Below, piece after piece: positions 7,652 through 17,343 of a stretch of DNA of 64,000 bases. Below the pieces are notes generated by a model, which saw only the letters and a list, made by a program, of their open reading frames with translations, was not told where the DNA came from and searched no databases. How positions within the stretch are numbered: position 1 is the stretch's first letter; each line of letters begins with the position of its first letter. A program made the translations under genes and the position numbers. Source of the stretch: Mesorhizobium sp. Root552 (GTDB lineage Bacteria > Pseudomonadota > Alphaproteobacteria > Rhizobiales > Rhizobiaceae); NCBI RefSeq assembly GCF_001427285.1, contig NZ_LMFV01000045.1, forward strand, positions 297,128 to 361,127. Direction: 5' to 3'.

Positions 7652-8788
7652 ATGGGCGAAATCCTCACCATAGACGATCTCAAGCAACGCGCGCGGCGGC
7701 GTGTGCCGAAGATGTTCTTCGACTACGCCGATTCCGGCGCTTGGACCGAAAGCACCTATCGCGCCAACGAAGAGGATTTCGGCAAGATCAAGCTGCGCCA
7801 GCGCGTGCTTGTGGACATGACCAACCGCTCGCTCGAAACCACCATGCTGGGCGAAAAAGTCTCCATGCCTGTTGCGCTGGCCCCGACCGGGTTGACCGGC
7901 ATGCAGCATGCCGACGGCGAGATGCTGGCGGCGCAGGCGGCTGAGGAATTCGGCGTGCCGTTTACATTGTCGACGATGAGCATCTGCTCCATCGAGGACG
8001 TTGCCTCGGTAACCAAGAAGCCGTTCTGGTTCCAGCTTTACGTTATGCGGGATCGCGACTTCGTCTACAATCTGATCGACCGCGCCAAGGCGGCGAAGTG
8101 TTCGGCGCTGGTTCTTACGCTTGACTTGCAGATCCTCGGCCAGCGGCACAAGGACCTGCGCAACGGTCTGTCAGCTCCGCCCAAGTTTACGCCCAAGCAC
8201 ATCTGGCAGATGGCGACGCGGCCGGGCTGGTGTCTTGGCATGCTGGGCACCCAGCGGCGTACGTTCCGCAACATCGTAGGCCACGCCAAGGGCGTCGGCG
8301 ACCTTGCCTCGCTTTCGTCATGGACCAGCGAACAGTTCGATCCGCAATTGTCATGGAGCGATGTCGAGTGGATCAAGCAGCGCTGGGGTGGCAAGCTGAT
8401 CCTCAAGGGCGTTCTCGACAAGGAAGACGCTGTCATGGCTGCCAAGACAGGTGCGGACGCCATCATCGTCTCCAACCATGGTGGCCGCCAGCTGGACGGC
8501 GCGCCGTCCTCCATCTCGGTCCTGGAAGACATAGCGACAGCCGTCGGCGACAAGCTCGAAGTGTTCATGGATGGCGGCATCCGATCGGGCCAGGATGTGC
8601 TGAAGGCGCTCTGCCTCGGCGCAAAGGGCACCTTTATCGGTCGTCCGTTCCTCTACGGCTTGGGCGCCGGTGGCAAAGAGGGCGTCACCACGACGCTGGA
8701 AATCATCCGCAAGGAGCTCGATACGACATTGGCGTTGTGCGGAAAGCGCGACATAAGGGACGCTGGCAAGAACCTCCTTTATCGGTGA
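7652..8788 (+). CDS. lldD: FMN-dependent L-lactate dehydrogenase / alpha-hydroxy-acid dehydrogenase
   Basis: A 378-aa TIM-barrel flavoprotein of the LldD/glycolate oxidase (plant type) family, oxidising L-lactate or a similar 2-hydroxy acid to the 2-oxo acid. Visible features are ALAPTGLTGMQHADGE (FMN binding), the active-site segment SNHGGRQLDGAPSS near residue 270 with the catalytic His, and the phosphate-binding end DGGIRSGQDVLKAL and FIGRPFLYGLGAGG. I chose the ATG at 7652, preceded by GGAAC, over the TTG at 7637. The upstream GntR gene makes lactate the likeliest substrate, but sequence alone does not exclude others. Confidence 0.9.
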   Translation: MGEILTIDDLKQRARRRVPKMFFDYADSGAWTESTYRANEEDFGKIKLRQRVLVDMTNRSLETTMLGEKVSMPVALAPTGLTGMQHADGEMLAAQAAEEFGVPFTLSTMSICSIEDVASVTKKPFWFQLYVMRDRDFVYNLIDRAKAAKCSALVLTLDLQILGQRHKDLRNGLSAPPKFTPKHIWQMATRPGWCLGMLGTQRRTFRNIVGHAKGVGDLASLSSWTSEQFDPQLSWSDVEWIKQRWGGKLILKGVLDKEDAVMAAKTGADAIIVSNHGGRQLDGAPSSISVLEDIATAVGDKLEVFMDGGIRSGQDVLKALCLGAKGTFIGRPFLYGLGAGGKEGVTTTLEIIRKELDTTLALCGKRDIRDAGKNLLYR

Positions 8789-8801
8789 CCCTGGAGAGCG
8801 C

Positions 8802-9596
8802 GTGGCGGAAACCGGCATCCACTTCAACGAGGCGAAGTCTCCGCAAGGCATGCGCCTCTATGCGATCGGCGATATCCACGGGCGGCTCGACCTGCTCAAG
8901 ATCATGCATCGTCATATCGCGGACGAGTTGACTTCGAAGCCGCCGGCGGATTGGCGCATCGTCCATCTCGGCGACTATGTCGACCGGGGTCCCGATTCCA
9001 AAGGGGTGCTCGACTTCTTGATCGCCGCGAGCGTGCGCGATCCACGCAATGTCATGCTGGCCGGCAACCATGATGCCGGCTTCGTGGATTTCATGGAAAG
9101 TCCCGATCCCAATGGGCTGTTCATGGCGTTCGGCGGTATCGAGACAGCGCTTTCCTACAACGTCAACCTGCAGCGCAGGGGACTTTTCAAAAGCTCGGAG
9201 CGTACCGTGCAGGAAGGCCATGCGGCGCTTCTGAACGCTGTACCGGCCACGCATCTCGACGCCTTGCGCGCCCTGCCTCGTTCATTCGAAGCCGGTGATT
9301 TCTTCTTTTGTCATGCGGGCGTCAGGCCGGGCATTCCGCTGGCCGATCAGCTTGAGCATGACCTGATCTGGATACGGGGCGAGTTCCACGCGCACGCGGC
9401 GCTTTATCCAAAGGTGATTGTCCACGGCCACACGCCCGTCGCAGAAGTCGACGTGCGGGCAAACCGCGTCAATCTCGACACCGGTGCATACAACACAGGA
9501 AAGCTCAGCGCGCTCACCGTTGACGGTGTATCAAAAGGTGTTCTGACTGTGACGGAAGCAGGCGTTGCTCAGCGCAGCGTGGCGGTCACGCCGTAG
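8802..9596 (+). CDS. PPP-family metallophosphatase
   Basis: A 264-aa calcineurin-like phosphoesterase of the serine/threonine protein phosphatase (PPP) group. All metal-binding motifs are present: GDIHGR (residues about 23-28), GDYVDRG (about 57-63), GNHD (about 88-91) and HGHTP near residue 208. A GTG start is preceded by GGAGAG, 13 bp after lldD ends, so it is probably co-transcribed with lldD. The substrate is unknown; small PPP enzymes also act on diadenosine polyphosphates. Confidence 0.88.
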   Translation: MAETGIHFNEAKSPQGMRLYAIGDIHGRLDLLKIMHRHIADELTSKPPADWRIVHLGDYVDRGPDSKGVLDFLIAASVRDPRNVMLAGNHDAGFVDFMESPDPNGLFMAFGGIETALSYNVNLQRRGLFKSSERTVQEGHAALLNAVPATHLDALRALPRSFEAGDFFFCHAGVRPGIPLADQLEHDLIWIRGEFHAHAALYPKVIVHGHTPVAEVDVRANRVNLDTGAYNTGKLSALTVDGVSKGVLTVTEAGVAQRSVAVTP

Positions 9597-9709
9597 CCGT
9601 CCACGGCGTTGTGGTCATTGGCCGCGTCGGCGGCGTAGATACCGAGGCCGCCGAATACGATTGCCGACAGCATGGCGAAGGTCAGAAGGGCTGCTTTCAC
9701 GGATGTCAT
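9569..9709 (-). CDS. Possible 46-aa membrane or exported peptide
   Basis: A short frame starting MTSVKAALLTFAMLSAIVF. It has one hydrophobic segment followed by GIYAADAAN, which could be a signal-peptidase site, then a short polar tail. The C-terminus overlaps the end of the phosphatase gene on the other strand. A GGAAGG sequence lies about 15 bases before the ATG, which is rather far. The composition looks genuine, but there is no family support. Confidence 0.35.
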   Translation of the reverse strand: MTSVKAALLTFAMLSAIVFGGLGIYAADAANDHNAVDGYGVTATLR

Positions 9710-10021
9710 CTCAGATTGAGCCTTCCGGTGGTCTTGCATGGACAGGTTACCGTTGCGTTGAAACGCGTAATTTTCTGAAAAGTTTCGTGACTGAAAGTTC
9801 GGCGGGCACCACATTCCGGATCTGTGTTGCCGAATGGTGACAGCGGCGTCGCCAGCCCCGGCAGCGATACCGGGCGGGCTTCTAGCGGTACCAGTGCACA
9901 CAAGCCAAGGTGGAAAATTTCAATCCACAGCGGATTCCAAAGCGAGTGCCAAAATTGTCACTAGCGGCCGGCGCGGTAGAGAAAATTCATCCTTATCCCG
10001 CCAGCAAACGGGCGGTATTTG
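9710..10021. other. Intergenic stretch without visible gene
   Basis: No coding pattern, RNA gene or clear terminator was found between the small minus-strand peptide and the amidotransferase gene. The open frames here lack start sites and protein-like composition. Confidence 0.5.
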
Positions 10022-10720
10022 TCAGATCGCGGCAACCCATGCGCGCGCGATCGTCAGCCCTGCCGCGTCGGCTTGCGGGCCATGTTGCGCCATCTCTTCT
10101 TCTAGCCGGCCGGCCCAACCGGGCTGCTTCGTGGCAATCAGCTCCGCAAAGCTTTCGCTCCACTGCCGCACCATCGGCCGGTCGGCTTCGAAATGGAACT
10201 GGAAGCCGTAAGTGGCGCGGCCAATGCGGAACGCCTGGTTGCCTGTAACCGAGCTGGCGGCCAGCCGTACCGCGTCCGGCGGCATCGAAAATGTGTCGTC
10301 ATGCCATTGGAAGATCGGAAAACGGTCCGGCAGCTCGCACAGCACGCCGTCCTCGCTTGCTTCCTCGGTCAGCGACACTTCCCGCCAGCCGAATTCCGTC
10401 GAGCCGCCGATCCTGTTGTGCCCGCCGAAGGCCCGTGCGATCAATTGGCTGCCAAGGCAGATGCCGAGCACGGCGCGATCCCTGGCCTCGAAGTCACGGA
10501 TCAGCTCGAGCAGCACAGGGAAATAAGGATAGGCCTGGTCTGCCAGCGCATTTTGCCCGCCGCCAAGCACCACCAGCGCATGATGGTCACGGGAATCGCC
10601 GGGCAGAGGCTCTCCGCGATACGGTTTGCACAAGTCGATCTCGCCCCCGACCTCGGCGATTGCTGCGCCGACCTGGCCGAGGCCGGTATTTTCGTAATTC
10701 TCGACGACCAGCACCCGCAT
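10022..10720 (-). CDS. Class I glutamine amidotransferase domain protein
   Basis: A 232-aa stand-alone GATase1 domain of the GMP-synthase-like type. The catalytic triad can be placed: nucleophile Cys88 in GICLGSQ, His176 and Glu178 in FQFHFEAD. Such proteins either hydrolyse glutamine for a partner synthase or act on gamma-glutamyl compounds, for example in polyamine or amino-acid turnover. No synthase partner is adjacent, so the substrate is open. It diverges from the next gene. Confidence 0.85.
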   Translation of the reverse strand: MRVLVVENYENTGLGQVGAAIAEVGGEIDLCKPYRGEPLPGDSRDHHALVVLGGGQNALADQAYPYFPVLLELIRDFEARDRAVLGICLGSQLIARAFGGHNRIGGSTEFGWREVSLTEEASEDGVLCELPDRFPIFQWHDDTFSMPPDAVRLAASSVTGNQAFRIGRATYGFQFHFEADRPMVRQWSESFAELIATKQPGWAGRLEEEMAQHGPQADAAGLTIARAWVAAI

Positions 10721-10827
10721 CGAAACCCCGCCGTTCAGCCATGCGATGACAAAGACAGCGCTTGCGATATCATGATGGCGGCGGCAGAGCCAATAACGGG
10801 CTGGTTGTAGAAATCGGAAAAAGCACT

Positions 10828-11490
10828 ATGCCACTTCAGAACCGGGTCGATCCGTTCGGCTCGATCCACGCTGTCCCGGATCGAGGGCTTTTCACCGGCA
10901 ATCGCGGCATCATCCACGACCCCGACACCAGAATGCTGATGAAGAAGCGCTGGGCGCTCAAGGCCTGGATTATCTGCGTGTGCGAATTCCGAAATGTGCG
11001 CCGCATACCGATGGGTCGCAATCGGCCGGGCGGCCCCGGTGAACCTGACAAAGCCGGCTGGACGGAACTGTTCTTCCTTGACGAGGTCACGGCGCTTGCC
11101 GCCGGCCATCGACCCTGCTTCTACTGCCGCCGCGAGCGGGCCAAGGATTTCGTCGGTTGCTTTGGCGAAGCGTTCAAGATTGCCGAGCCGCGCGCGCCGC
11201 AACTGGACCAGCGCCTGCACAAGGAACGGTTGGCTTCGGGAGGCAAGCCAGTGCCGACCCCTGCTGCGCAACTTTCTGACCTGCCGGATGGCGCGATGGT
11301 AAGCGATGGAGCCAGTTGCTACGCCTTGCGCGGCGGCGTTGCCCTGCACTGGTCATTCGCCGGCTATAGAGAAGCTGTGGTTCCTGCCAGTCTTTCCGGC
11401 CGGCCTCTGCAGCTTCTGACCCCCGCGACGACATTGGCCGTGCTTAACCGTGGCTACCGGCCCGTCTGGCATCCGTCCGCGCCGGCTTGA
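10828..11490 (+). CDS. Conserved hypothetical protein with CxxCRR motif
   Basis: A 220-aa protein starting [33 protein letters not shown] follows and, centrally, [18 protein letters not shown], after which FYCRRERA gives a Cys-x-x-Cys pair. I recognise it as a conserved hypothetical of Rhizobiales but know of no function. The frame is open upstream to 10762; the ATG at 10828 has a GGA-rich site 9-10 bases before it and begins at the conserved sequence. It overlaps none of the next gene's likely start (11522). Confidence 0.75.
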   Translation: MPLQNRVDPFGSIHAVPDRGLFTGNRGIIHDPDTRMLMKKRWALKAWIICVCEFRNVRRIPMGRNRPGGPGEPDKAGWTELFFLDEVTALAAGHRPCFYCRRERAKDFVGCFGEAFKIAEPRAPQLDQRLHKERLASGGKPVPTPAAQLSDLPDGAMVSDGASCYALRGGVALHWSFAGYREAVVPASLSGRPLQLLTPATTLAVLNRGYRPVWHPSAPA

Positions 11491-11521
11491 CGCTCCGCTC
11501 GGGCTGCCGCATGTCTGGCCC

Positions 11522-12256
11522 ATGCGCGCAAACTATCGACTGCAACGCCTGTTCGTGCCGAACGACCTTTCCGCCGGAGCCGAATTCGAGGCCGATCCGC
11601 AGCAGAGCCACTACCTTGCCCATGTGCTGCGACTTGCCGACGGTGCCGGACTCCTGCTGTTCAACGGGCGGGACGGTGAATGGTCGGCCTCGGTTGCCGG
11701 CAAGACGAAGAAGGCGGTAAGTCTTGCCGTCGGAACCTTGCAGCGGCCGCAGCCGCCTTTGCCCGATCTGGTCTATTGCTTTGCGCCGCTGAAGCAGGGG
11801 CGTCTGGACTACCTTGTTCAAAAGGCCGTCGAGATGGGCGCGGGCGTCCTGCAGCCGGTCATCACCCAGCACACGCAGGTGCCGAAGCTTGGCATCGACC
11901 GGCTGAAGGCCAACGTGATCGAGGCCGCCGAGCAGTGTGGCATCCTCGCCATTCCCGAGGTGCGCGAAGCCGAAAAGCTCGAACGTGTTCTGGCTGGCTG
12001 GGATGCCGGGCGGCGGTTGGTGTTTTGCGACGAAGACGCTTCAACCAACAATCCAATGCCGGCGCTCAACAAGATTTCAGAACAGAAGCTGGCCCTTCTG
12101 GTCGGCCCCGAAGGCGGCTTTTCCGACGAAGAGCGCAAAATGCTACGCGCCTTGCCGTTCGTGACGGCGATCCCGCTCGGGCCTCGCATCCTGCGCGCCG
12201 ACACGGCAGCGGTTGCAGCACTTGCCGTCATCCAGGCCAGCATCGGCGACTGGTAG
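11522..12256 (+). CDS. rsmE: 16S rRNA m3U1498 methyltransferase RsmE
   Basis: A SPOUT-family methyltransferase of 244 aa that methylates N3 of U1498 in 16S rRNA. An N-terminal PUA-like RNA-binding part begins [15 protein letters not shown]. The knotted AdoMet site shows [13 protein letters not shown] near residue 195 and [17 protein letters not shown] near 218. The frame is open from 11450, but family members start at the ATG at 11522. Proximity to gshA is usual in Rhizobiales; here a permease gene lies between them on the other strand. Confidence 0.93.
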   Translation: MRANYRLQRLFVPNDLSAGAEFEADPQQSHYLAHVLRLADGAGLLLFNGRDGEWSASVAGKTKKAVSLAVGTLQRPQPPLPDLVYCFAPLKQGRLDYLVQKAVEMGAGVLQPVITQHTQVPKLGIDRLKANVIEAAEQCGILAIPEVREAEKLERVLAGWDAGRRLVFCDEDASTNNPMPALNKISEQKLALLVGPEGGFSDEERKMLRALPFVTAIPLGPRILRADTAAVAALAVIQASIGDW

Positions 12257-12262
12257 AACCTA

Positions 12263-14236
12263 TCAGGCCTTCGCTGTTGCTGCCGCTTTCGGCCGGGTTC
12301 GCTTGCGCGAAAGGCGGCTCGCCGTTGCTTTCAAGGGCACGGCCTTCTTGTCGGAAAGACCCGAAATCACCGCTTCGGCAATAGATGCAGCGACGAAATC
12401 GGCGTTGACGGCCTCCGCCGTCAGCGGCTTGTTCTCGTCGTCCTCCAGCCGAGGGAGCAGGATTCCGACACGCAGCCCGCGCTTGGCCCGCTTCAGGCGG
12501 CGCACTGCATAGCGGGCATGCGCCGCCGACCTCGAATTGAGGAAAGCGACGACAGCTGTATTGGCGTTCTTGAGGTCGAGCAGGCCGACATTTCCGGGCT
12601 CCAGCGCAACGTGACTTGCGCTGGTGGCAGCGGCCCCTTGCACTTCCAGAACCTGCGCCAGCATGGCGGCGACGGCATCGTCGATTTCGCCGCGCCCGCC
12701 GAGGCAAAGCAGCGCCTTGCCTTCACCGTCCGGGAGGTCCGGCGTTTCGGTTTCCTCCGCGTCTTCGCCGAGCAGATCCGGCTCCTCCTTGGCGGAAGAC
12801 GCATCTTCTTCCTCGTCCTCCTCCTCTTGCGCTACCTCTTCCAGGTTGGAAACGAGCGCTTGTGCGCTCGCGGCCAGCTTGCGCCGCTGCTCGTCGGACA
12901 TCACGCCGCGCTGTCGGTCCTGTTCGCCAAGCAGCAGGGCCGGTATCCCGATACGGTCGTAGTAATCGACCAGATATCGATCCTCGAGGAATTCCTCGGC
13001 ATTGTCCGTCGCCTCGTCCGGATCACCGGCCAGCAGGCGCTGGTAAAGCCGCGTGTGTGGTTCAAGCACTGGTTCGTTGCCCAAAAGCACGTCAAGGAAG
13101 GCGAATTGCGGCACATGTCGGCCGAGCACGACGAGGCACACGGTCAGCGGCGTCGACAGGATCAGGCCGAGCGGCCCCCATAGCCAGGTCCAGAAAATCG
13201 CCGACACGATGATTGCCAGCGGCGAGAGTCCGGTGCGCGAGCCATAAAGCCACGGCTCGACGATGTTGTTGATGATGAGCTCCATCACGATGAACAGCGC
13301 AGCGGTCCACAGCACCAGCGACCAGCCGGGCGCAATGGCCAGCGCCAGCAGCAAGGGCAGCAGCATGGCGATCGCCGGTCCGATATAAGGCACGAAGCGC
13401 AGCACCAGCCCCAGCAGGCCCCACAGCGGCGCATTGGGTATGCCGATCAGCCAGAGCCCGATAGCTACGGGTATTGCATAGCTGGTGTTCACCACCAATT
13501 GCATCAGTAGGTAGCGCCCAACGCGCTTGCCGGCATCCTGCAGCGCTTCCGTGGTGCGGTGAAGGTCGCTGTAGCCGACAAGCCTGATGAAGCGGTCGCG
13601 CAGATCTTCGCGTTCCAGAAGCATGAAGATGACGACCACGATGATGAGGCCTGCAGTGGCAAAGGGGCTGGCCAGTGGCACGATCACGTTCTTCAGCGTG
13701 TCGATGGTGGTTTGTCGCGTCACGATCTCGACTGGCAAAGGCTTTTGCGGTTCCGTCTCTGCCGTAGGAGCACTCGGTTGTTGCGTACCTCTTTCCAACT
13801 CGGCGCCGACGCGCTCGACCGCGCCGCTTAATCTTTCGATGATGCCGCCATTGGCGCCCATCTCTTTGAGCGAACGGACCTTTTCCAGAATGTTGATCTG
13901 GTAGGTGGGAATGTTCTGGGCAAGCGTGGTCACTTGCGACGCCACGATGAAGGAAAACAGCCCGATCGCCATGAAAGCCAACACCACGGTAAGGATGACG
14001 GCGGGTAGCTTGGGAAGCGAACGTTTGCGCAGCGCCGAAACCATCGGGGCCAGTGCAAATGTCAGCAGGAAGGCGACGGCCAGCGGCAGGAAGACTTCGC
14101 GCCCGAGATAAAGCACGGCGGTGACGCCAACCAGCGTGAACGCCGTCGGTATGGCAGGCCGCACCATTTCGGCGTTGTCGGACGACCCGGCGCCGCTCCG
14201 TACCGGCCTGTCGCGCGCATCGTCCGTGGCAGCCAT
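12263..14236 (-). CDS. AI-2E family transporter with long acidic C-terminal extension
   Basis: A 657-aa inner-membrane protein. The N-terminal 370 residues are the AI-2E/PerM permease domain, with paired hydrophobic segments and the family region RFVPYIGPAIAMLLPLLLAL. The soluble C-terminal 290 residues are unusual: a strongly acidic run (about residues 455-490, EEEDEEEDASSAKEEPD), a compact alpha/beta part and a basic tail rich in Arg, Lys and Ala. The ATG at 14236 has GAGGGG six bases upstream and is preferred to the GTG at 14263. The transported substrate is unknown; family members export varied small molecules or ions. Confidence 0.85.
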   Translation of the reverse strand: MAATDDARDRPVRSGAGSSDNAEMVRPAIPTAFTLVGVTAVLYLGREVFLPLAVAFLLTFALAPMVSALRKRSLPKLPAVILTVVLAFMAIGLFSFIVASQVTTLAQNIPTYQINILEKVRSLKEMGANGGIIERLSGAVERVGAELERGTQQPSAPTAETEPQKPLPVEIVTRQTTIDTLKNVIVPLASPFATAGLIIVVVIFMLLEREDLRDRFIRLVGYSDLHRTTEALQDAGKRVGRYLLMQLVVNTSYAIPVAIGLWLIGIPNAPLWGLLGLVLRFVPYIGPAIAMLLPLLLALAIAPGWSLVLWTAALFIVMELIINNIVEPWLYGSRTGLSPLAIIVSAIFWTWLWGPLGLILSTPLTVCLVVLGRHVPQFAFLDVLLGNEPVLEPHTRLYQRLLAGDPDEATDNAEEFLEDRYLVDYYDRIGIPALLLGEQDRQRGVMSDEQRRKLAASAQALVSNLEEVAQEEEDEEEDASSAKEEPDLLGEDAEETETPDLPDGEGKALLCLGGRGEIDDAVAAMLAQVLEVQGAAATSASHVALEPGNVGLLDLKNANTAVVAFLNSRSAAHARYAVRRLKRAKRGLRVGILLPRLEDDENKPLTAEAVNADFVAASIAEAVISGLSDKKAVPLKATASRLSRKRTRPKAAATAKA

Positions 14237-14564
14237 GAAAGCCCCTCTCGCTAGTACAGTCACGCCGGCAACCCGGCGTGACGATAGTCGGTTTCCCTGG
14301 AAGACGCGACTGGAAGCGTCGCAGCGATGCCGTCATCTCAAAAATGCGGACCGCGTCGCAAGGTTCCGGCGAACAACAGTTTGACAGGGCGCAACGAGCA
14401 AAAGAGGCTGCCGGTATCTCTATGCCGCCGATGGCCGGCGCGCAGACGCGATACCTAAGTGAAGTTTCCTTGAGGCGACGCTTAATAGTTTTTGCTTGAT
14501 CGGCTACCGACATATCGTCCAAGTAGCGCGGCGATTTTCCCCGATCGCCCCCGAAGAGGTTTTC
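14237..14564. other. Divergent promoter region of permease and gshA genes
   Basis: A 328-bp gap between two divergently transcribed genes, so promoters for both are expected. An AT-richer stretch at about 14465-14500 precedes gshA. I could not assign hexamers or an operator with confidence. Confidence 0.4.
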
Positions 14565-15938
14565 ATGGCGCGCGACACCACCGATTTCAGGCCGATAGAG
14601 GGCGTCGACGAACTGGTTGCCTATCTGGCGGCCGGCTGCAAGCCGCGTGACAAATGGCGCATTGGCACCGAGCACGAGAAGTTTCCCTTCTACGTCGATG
14701 GCAACGCGCCGGTCCCTTATGGCGGCGACCGCGGCATCCGCGCCATTCTGGAAGGCATGCAGGAAAAGCTCGGCTGGGATCCCATCATCGATGCCGGCCG
14801 CATTATCGGTCTGGTCGAGCCGACTGGGCAGGGCGCGATTTCGCTGGAACCCGGTGGTCAGTTCGAACTGTCGGGCGCGCCGCTGGAAAACATCCACCAG
14901 ACCTGCCGCGAAGGCAACGCGCACCTGGCGCAAGTGCGCGAAATTGCCGAACCACTCGGCATTCGCTTCCTCGGCCTCGGCGGCAGCCCGAAATGGACGC
15001 TGGCCGAAACGCCGAAAATGCCCAAGTCGCGTTATGAGATCATGACGCGCTACATGCCAAAGGTCGGCACCAAGGGCCTCGACATGATGTACCGCACCTG
15101 CACCATCCAGGTTAACCTCGACTTCGAGAGCGAAGCCGACATGCGTCGCAAAATGCAGGTGTCGCTCAAGCTGCAACCCCTGTCGACGGCACTGTTTGCC
15201 AATTCGCCCTTCACCAATGGCAAGCCGAACGGAATGCAAAGCTGGCGTGGCGACATCTGGCGCGACACCGACAACCAGCGCGCCGGCATGCTCGAATTCT
15301 GCTTCTCGCCGGATTTCGGCTTTGCCGACTATGTCGAGTGGGCGCTCGACGCGCCGATGTATTTCGTCATTCGCGAAGGCGAATATCGCGATATGACCCA
15401 CATCACTTTCCGACAGTTCATGGCAGGTGCCGCCCGCAACGAGATCCCGGACGGCATGCCAACAATGGGCGACTGGGCAAACCATCTCTCGACGCTCTTC
15501 CCCGACGTCCGGTTGAAGCGCTTCCTCGAAATGCGTGGTGCCGATGGCGGTCCGTGGCGGCGTATCTGTGCCTTGCCCGCCTTCTGGGTAGGTCTGCTCT
15601 ACGATGAGGAGGCGCTGGACGCGGCGGAAAACCTCACCGCGAGCTGGAGCTACCAGGAAGTATTGGCGATGCGCGATGCCGTGCCTGAAATGGGCATCTC
15701 GGCGCCTTTCCGGAACGCGACATTGCGCGAGCTTGCGCGCGAGGTGCTTGCGATTTCCCGGCTTGGCTTGAAGAACCGGGCGAAACTCAACCGCGACGGC
15801 TACGATGAAACCTCCTTCCTGCAGACGCTGGACGAAGTGGTCAGCCGCGGCACCACCAGCGCCGAGGAGATGCTGTCCGCCTACCACACACGTTGGGGCG
15901 GTTCGATCGAACCGGCTTTCCTGGAATACGCGTACTAA
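14565..15938 (+). CDS. gshA: Glutamate-cysteine ligase (plant/alphaproteobacterial type)
   Basis: First enzyme of glutathione synthesis, ATP-dependent joining of glutamate and cysteine; 457 aa, typical of the plant-like GshA of alphaproteobacteria. Clear family segments are WRIGTEHEKFPF near residue 33, SLEPGGQFELSGAP near 98, MYRTCTIQVNLDF near 178 and FANSPFTNGKPNG near 210. I chose the ATG at 14565, with GAAGAGG five bases upstream; the frame is open to 14496 but that extension covers the leader. A long open frame on the opposite strand is a GC-rich shadow. Confidence 0.95.
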   Translation: MARDTTDFRPIEGVDELVAYLAAGCKPRDKWRIGTEHEKFPFYVDGNAPVPYGGDRGIRAILEGMQEKLGWDPIIDAGRIIGLVEPTGQGAISLEPGGQFELSGAPLENIHQTCREGNAHLAQVREIAEPLGIRFLGLGGSPKWTLAETPKMPKSRYEIMTRYMPKVGTKGLDMMYRTCTIQVNLDFESEADMRRKMQVSLKLQPLSTALFANSPFTNGKPNGMQSWRGDIWRDTDNQRAGMLEFCFSPDFGFADYVEWALDAPMYFVIREGEYRDMTHITFRQFMAGAARNEIPDGMPTMGDWANHLSTLFPDVRLKRFLEMRGADGGPWRRICALPAFWVGLLYDEEALDAAENLTASWSYQEVLAMRDAVPEMGISAPFRNATLRELAREVLAISRLGLKNRAKLNRDGYDETSFLQTLDEVVSRGTTSAEEMLSAYHTRWGGSIEPAFLEYAY

Positions 15939-16072
15939 GATCCTGTTCTTCCCCTGTTAGAAGGTCTCCGGACGGGTCCGAGAATTAAGCTCGCGCTCTG
16001 GTGGAAATCGCTTCAACAAGGGCGGGAAAACCTCTAGCCTTCGTCCCCGGCGAAATCTTCGAGGAGACGGAC

Positions 16073-16981
16073 ATGCTGAACCTGTTTGACATGCTGAACC
16101 AGGCCCAGAATGGCCAGGGTATGGACATGCTGGCCCGGCAGTTCAATCTTTCGCGCCAGCAGGCCGACCTTGCGGTTGAGGCTCTGTTGCCAGCCTTCTC
16201 GCAAGGGTTGAAGCGCAACACCTCGGATCCCTACGGACTTGGCGGCTTTCTCAATGCAATGGCCAGCGGCCAGCACGCCAAGTATTTCGAAGATGCCAGC
16301 CGGGCTTTCTCGCCGCAGGGTGTCGATGAAGGCAATGGCATATTGGGGCATCTGTTCGGCTCGAAGGATCTCTCTCGCGCCGTGGCCGCGCAAGCAGCCC
16401 AGGCCACAGGCATCGGCCAGCAACTGTTGCAGCAGATGCTGCCGGTCATCGCTTCGATGGTCATGGGCGGGTTGTTCAAGCAGTCGACAAATCAGATGCA
16501 GGCAGGCGGCTTCGGTGGCGGCAACAATCCGCTTGGCCAGATCATCGAAGAGATGATGAAGCAGTCCGGTGGTCTGGGCGGCGGGCAGGCGGCTCCGCAA
16601 AGGCGCGCGCCACAGCCCTCGCAACAGCCCGACAATCCGTTCGGCAACAATCCTCTTGGCGATACGCCGTTCGGCAAGGTCTTGCAGGACATGTTCGGCG
16701 GCGGTGCGCAGCAAATGCCGCAAGGTCGTACCCAACAACCGCAGAACCCTCTCGGCGACAATCCGTGGGGCAAGGTGCTGCAGGATATGTTTGGAGGTAG
16801 CCAGCAGGAGCACGCCGAGCCGCAACGGCGCGCGCCGTCCGAGCCAGAGGCGAAGAAGAACCCCTATGACGACATTTTCGGCCAGATGTTCGAAACCGGT
16901 CGCCAGCAGCGCGACGACTACCAGAAAGGCGTCGAATCGGTCTTCGACCAGTTCCTGCGCGGCATGGACCGCAACAGGTAA
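16073..16981 (+). CDS. DUF937 domain protein with NPLG/FGKVLQDMFGG repeats
   Basis: About 302 aa, starting MLNLFDMLNQAQNGQGMDML. It resembles DUF937 proteins (helical repeats around residues 1-160). The C-terminal half is low-complexity, rich in Gln, Gly and Pro. It contains a duplicated unit NPLGDTPFGKVLQDMFGG and NPLGDNPWGKVLQDMFGG (about residues 197-245). The ATG at 16073 has GGAGAC upstream, and the longer frame from 16001 lacks a site. Function is unknown; the duplicated motif suggests a short linear binding motif presented more than once. Confidence 0.75.
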   Translation: MLNLFDMLNQAQNGQGMDMLARQFNLSRQQADLAVEALLPAFSQGLKRNTSDPYGLGGFLNAMASGQHAKYFEDASRAFSPQGVDEGNGILGHLFGSKDLSRAVAAQAAQATGIGQQLLQQMLPVIASMVMGGLFKQSTNQMQAGGFGGGNNPLGQIIEEMMKQSGGLGGGQAAPQRRAPQPSQQPDNPFGNNPLGDTPFGKVLQDMFGGGAQQMPQGRTQQPQNPLGDNPWGKVLQDMFGGSQQEHAEPQRRAPSEPEAKKNPYDDIFGQMFETGRQQRDDYQKGVESVFDQFLRGMDRNR

Positions 16982-16996
16982 GCATGCATGCGAAAA

Positions 16997-17021
16997 TGCC
17001 CGGTCCGTGAAGGACCGGGCA
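16997..17021. terminator. Hairpin between convergent genes
   Basis: A perfect 10-bp stem, TGCCCGGTCC and GGACCGGGCA, with a 5-nt loop, between the ends of the DUF937 and DUF1127 genes. It lacks a U-run on either strand. The position suits a shared, possibly factor-dependent, terminator. Confidence 0.6.
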
Positions 17022-17076
17022 ATCATGCAGGCAGCCGGAAGGGAAACCGGCAGGGAGTGGGGGAGCCTGCAGTAAA

Positions 17077-17343
17077 CTAGAGGCTTTCGATGCGATCCGC
17101 CGCAATCGCTCTCAACTTCACCGTCGGGTCGGCGCCGAATGGACCGTCGATGGCGACATGGAGATCGGCGCGGGTGAGCCCGATATCGGCAAGCTCGGCA
17201 TCGGACATCTCGCCGAGGCGATAAAAGGCGCGCCGGTTTTTCCACGCCTTGTAGGAATTGACGACAGCATTCGCGACGCGCGTCGCAACAGCCGGACGCG
17301 TGGAGATGCGTGAAGCTTCGGCGGCGAATTCATACGCGGTCAT
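17077..17343 (-). CDS. DUF1127 family small protein
   Basis: An 88-aa protein. The C-terminal half holds the DUF1127 core: RRAFYRLGEMSDAELADIGL then TRADL. It is Arg-rich and small, like the YjiS-type proteins that in alphaproteobacteria affect phosphate, carbon or RNA metabolism. The ATG at 17343 has GGAGACTGAC upstream; the longer frame to 17418 is leader. It diverges from the LysR gene with about 155 bp between them, so that regulator may control it. Confidence 0.85.
   Translation of the reverse strand: MTAYEFAAEASRISTRPAVATRVANAVVNSYKAWKNRRAFYRLGEMSDAELADIGLTRADLHVAIDGPFGADPTVKLRAIAADRIESL

Noticed and set aside
13092..15887. A 931-codon open frame on the minus strand opposite gshA
   Set aside because: It lies antisense to the well-supported gshA and in another frame of the permease gene. 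No domain pattern; typical GC-rich shadow.
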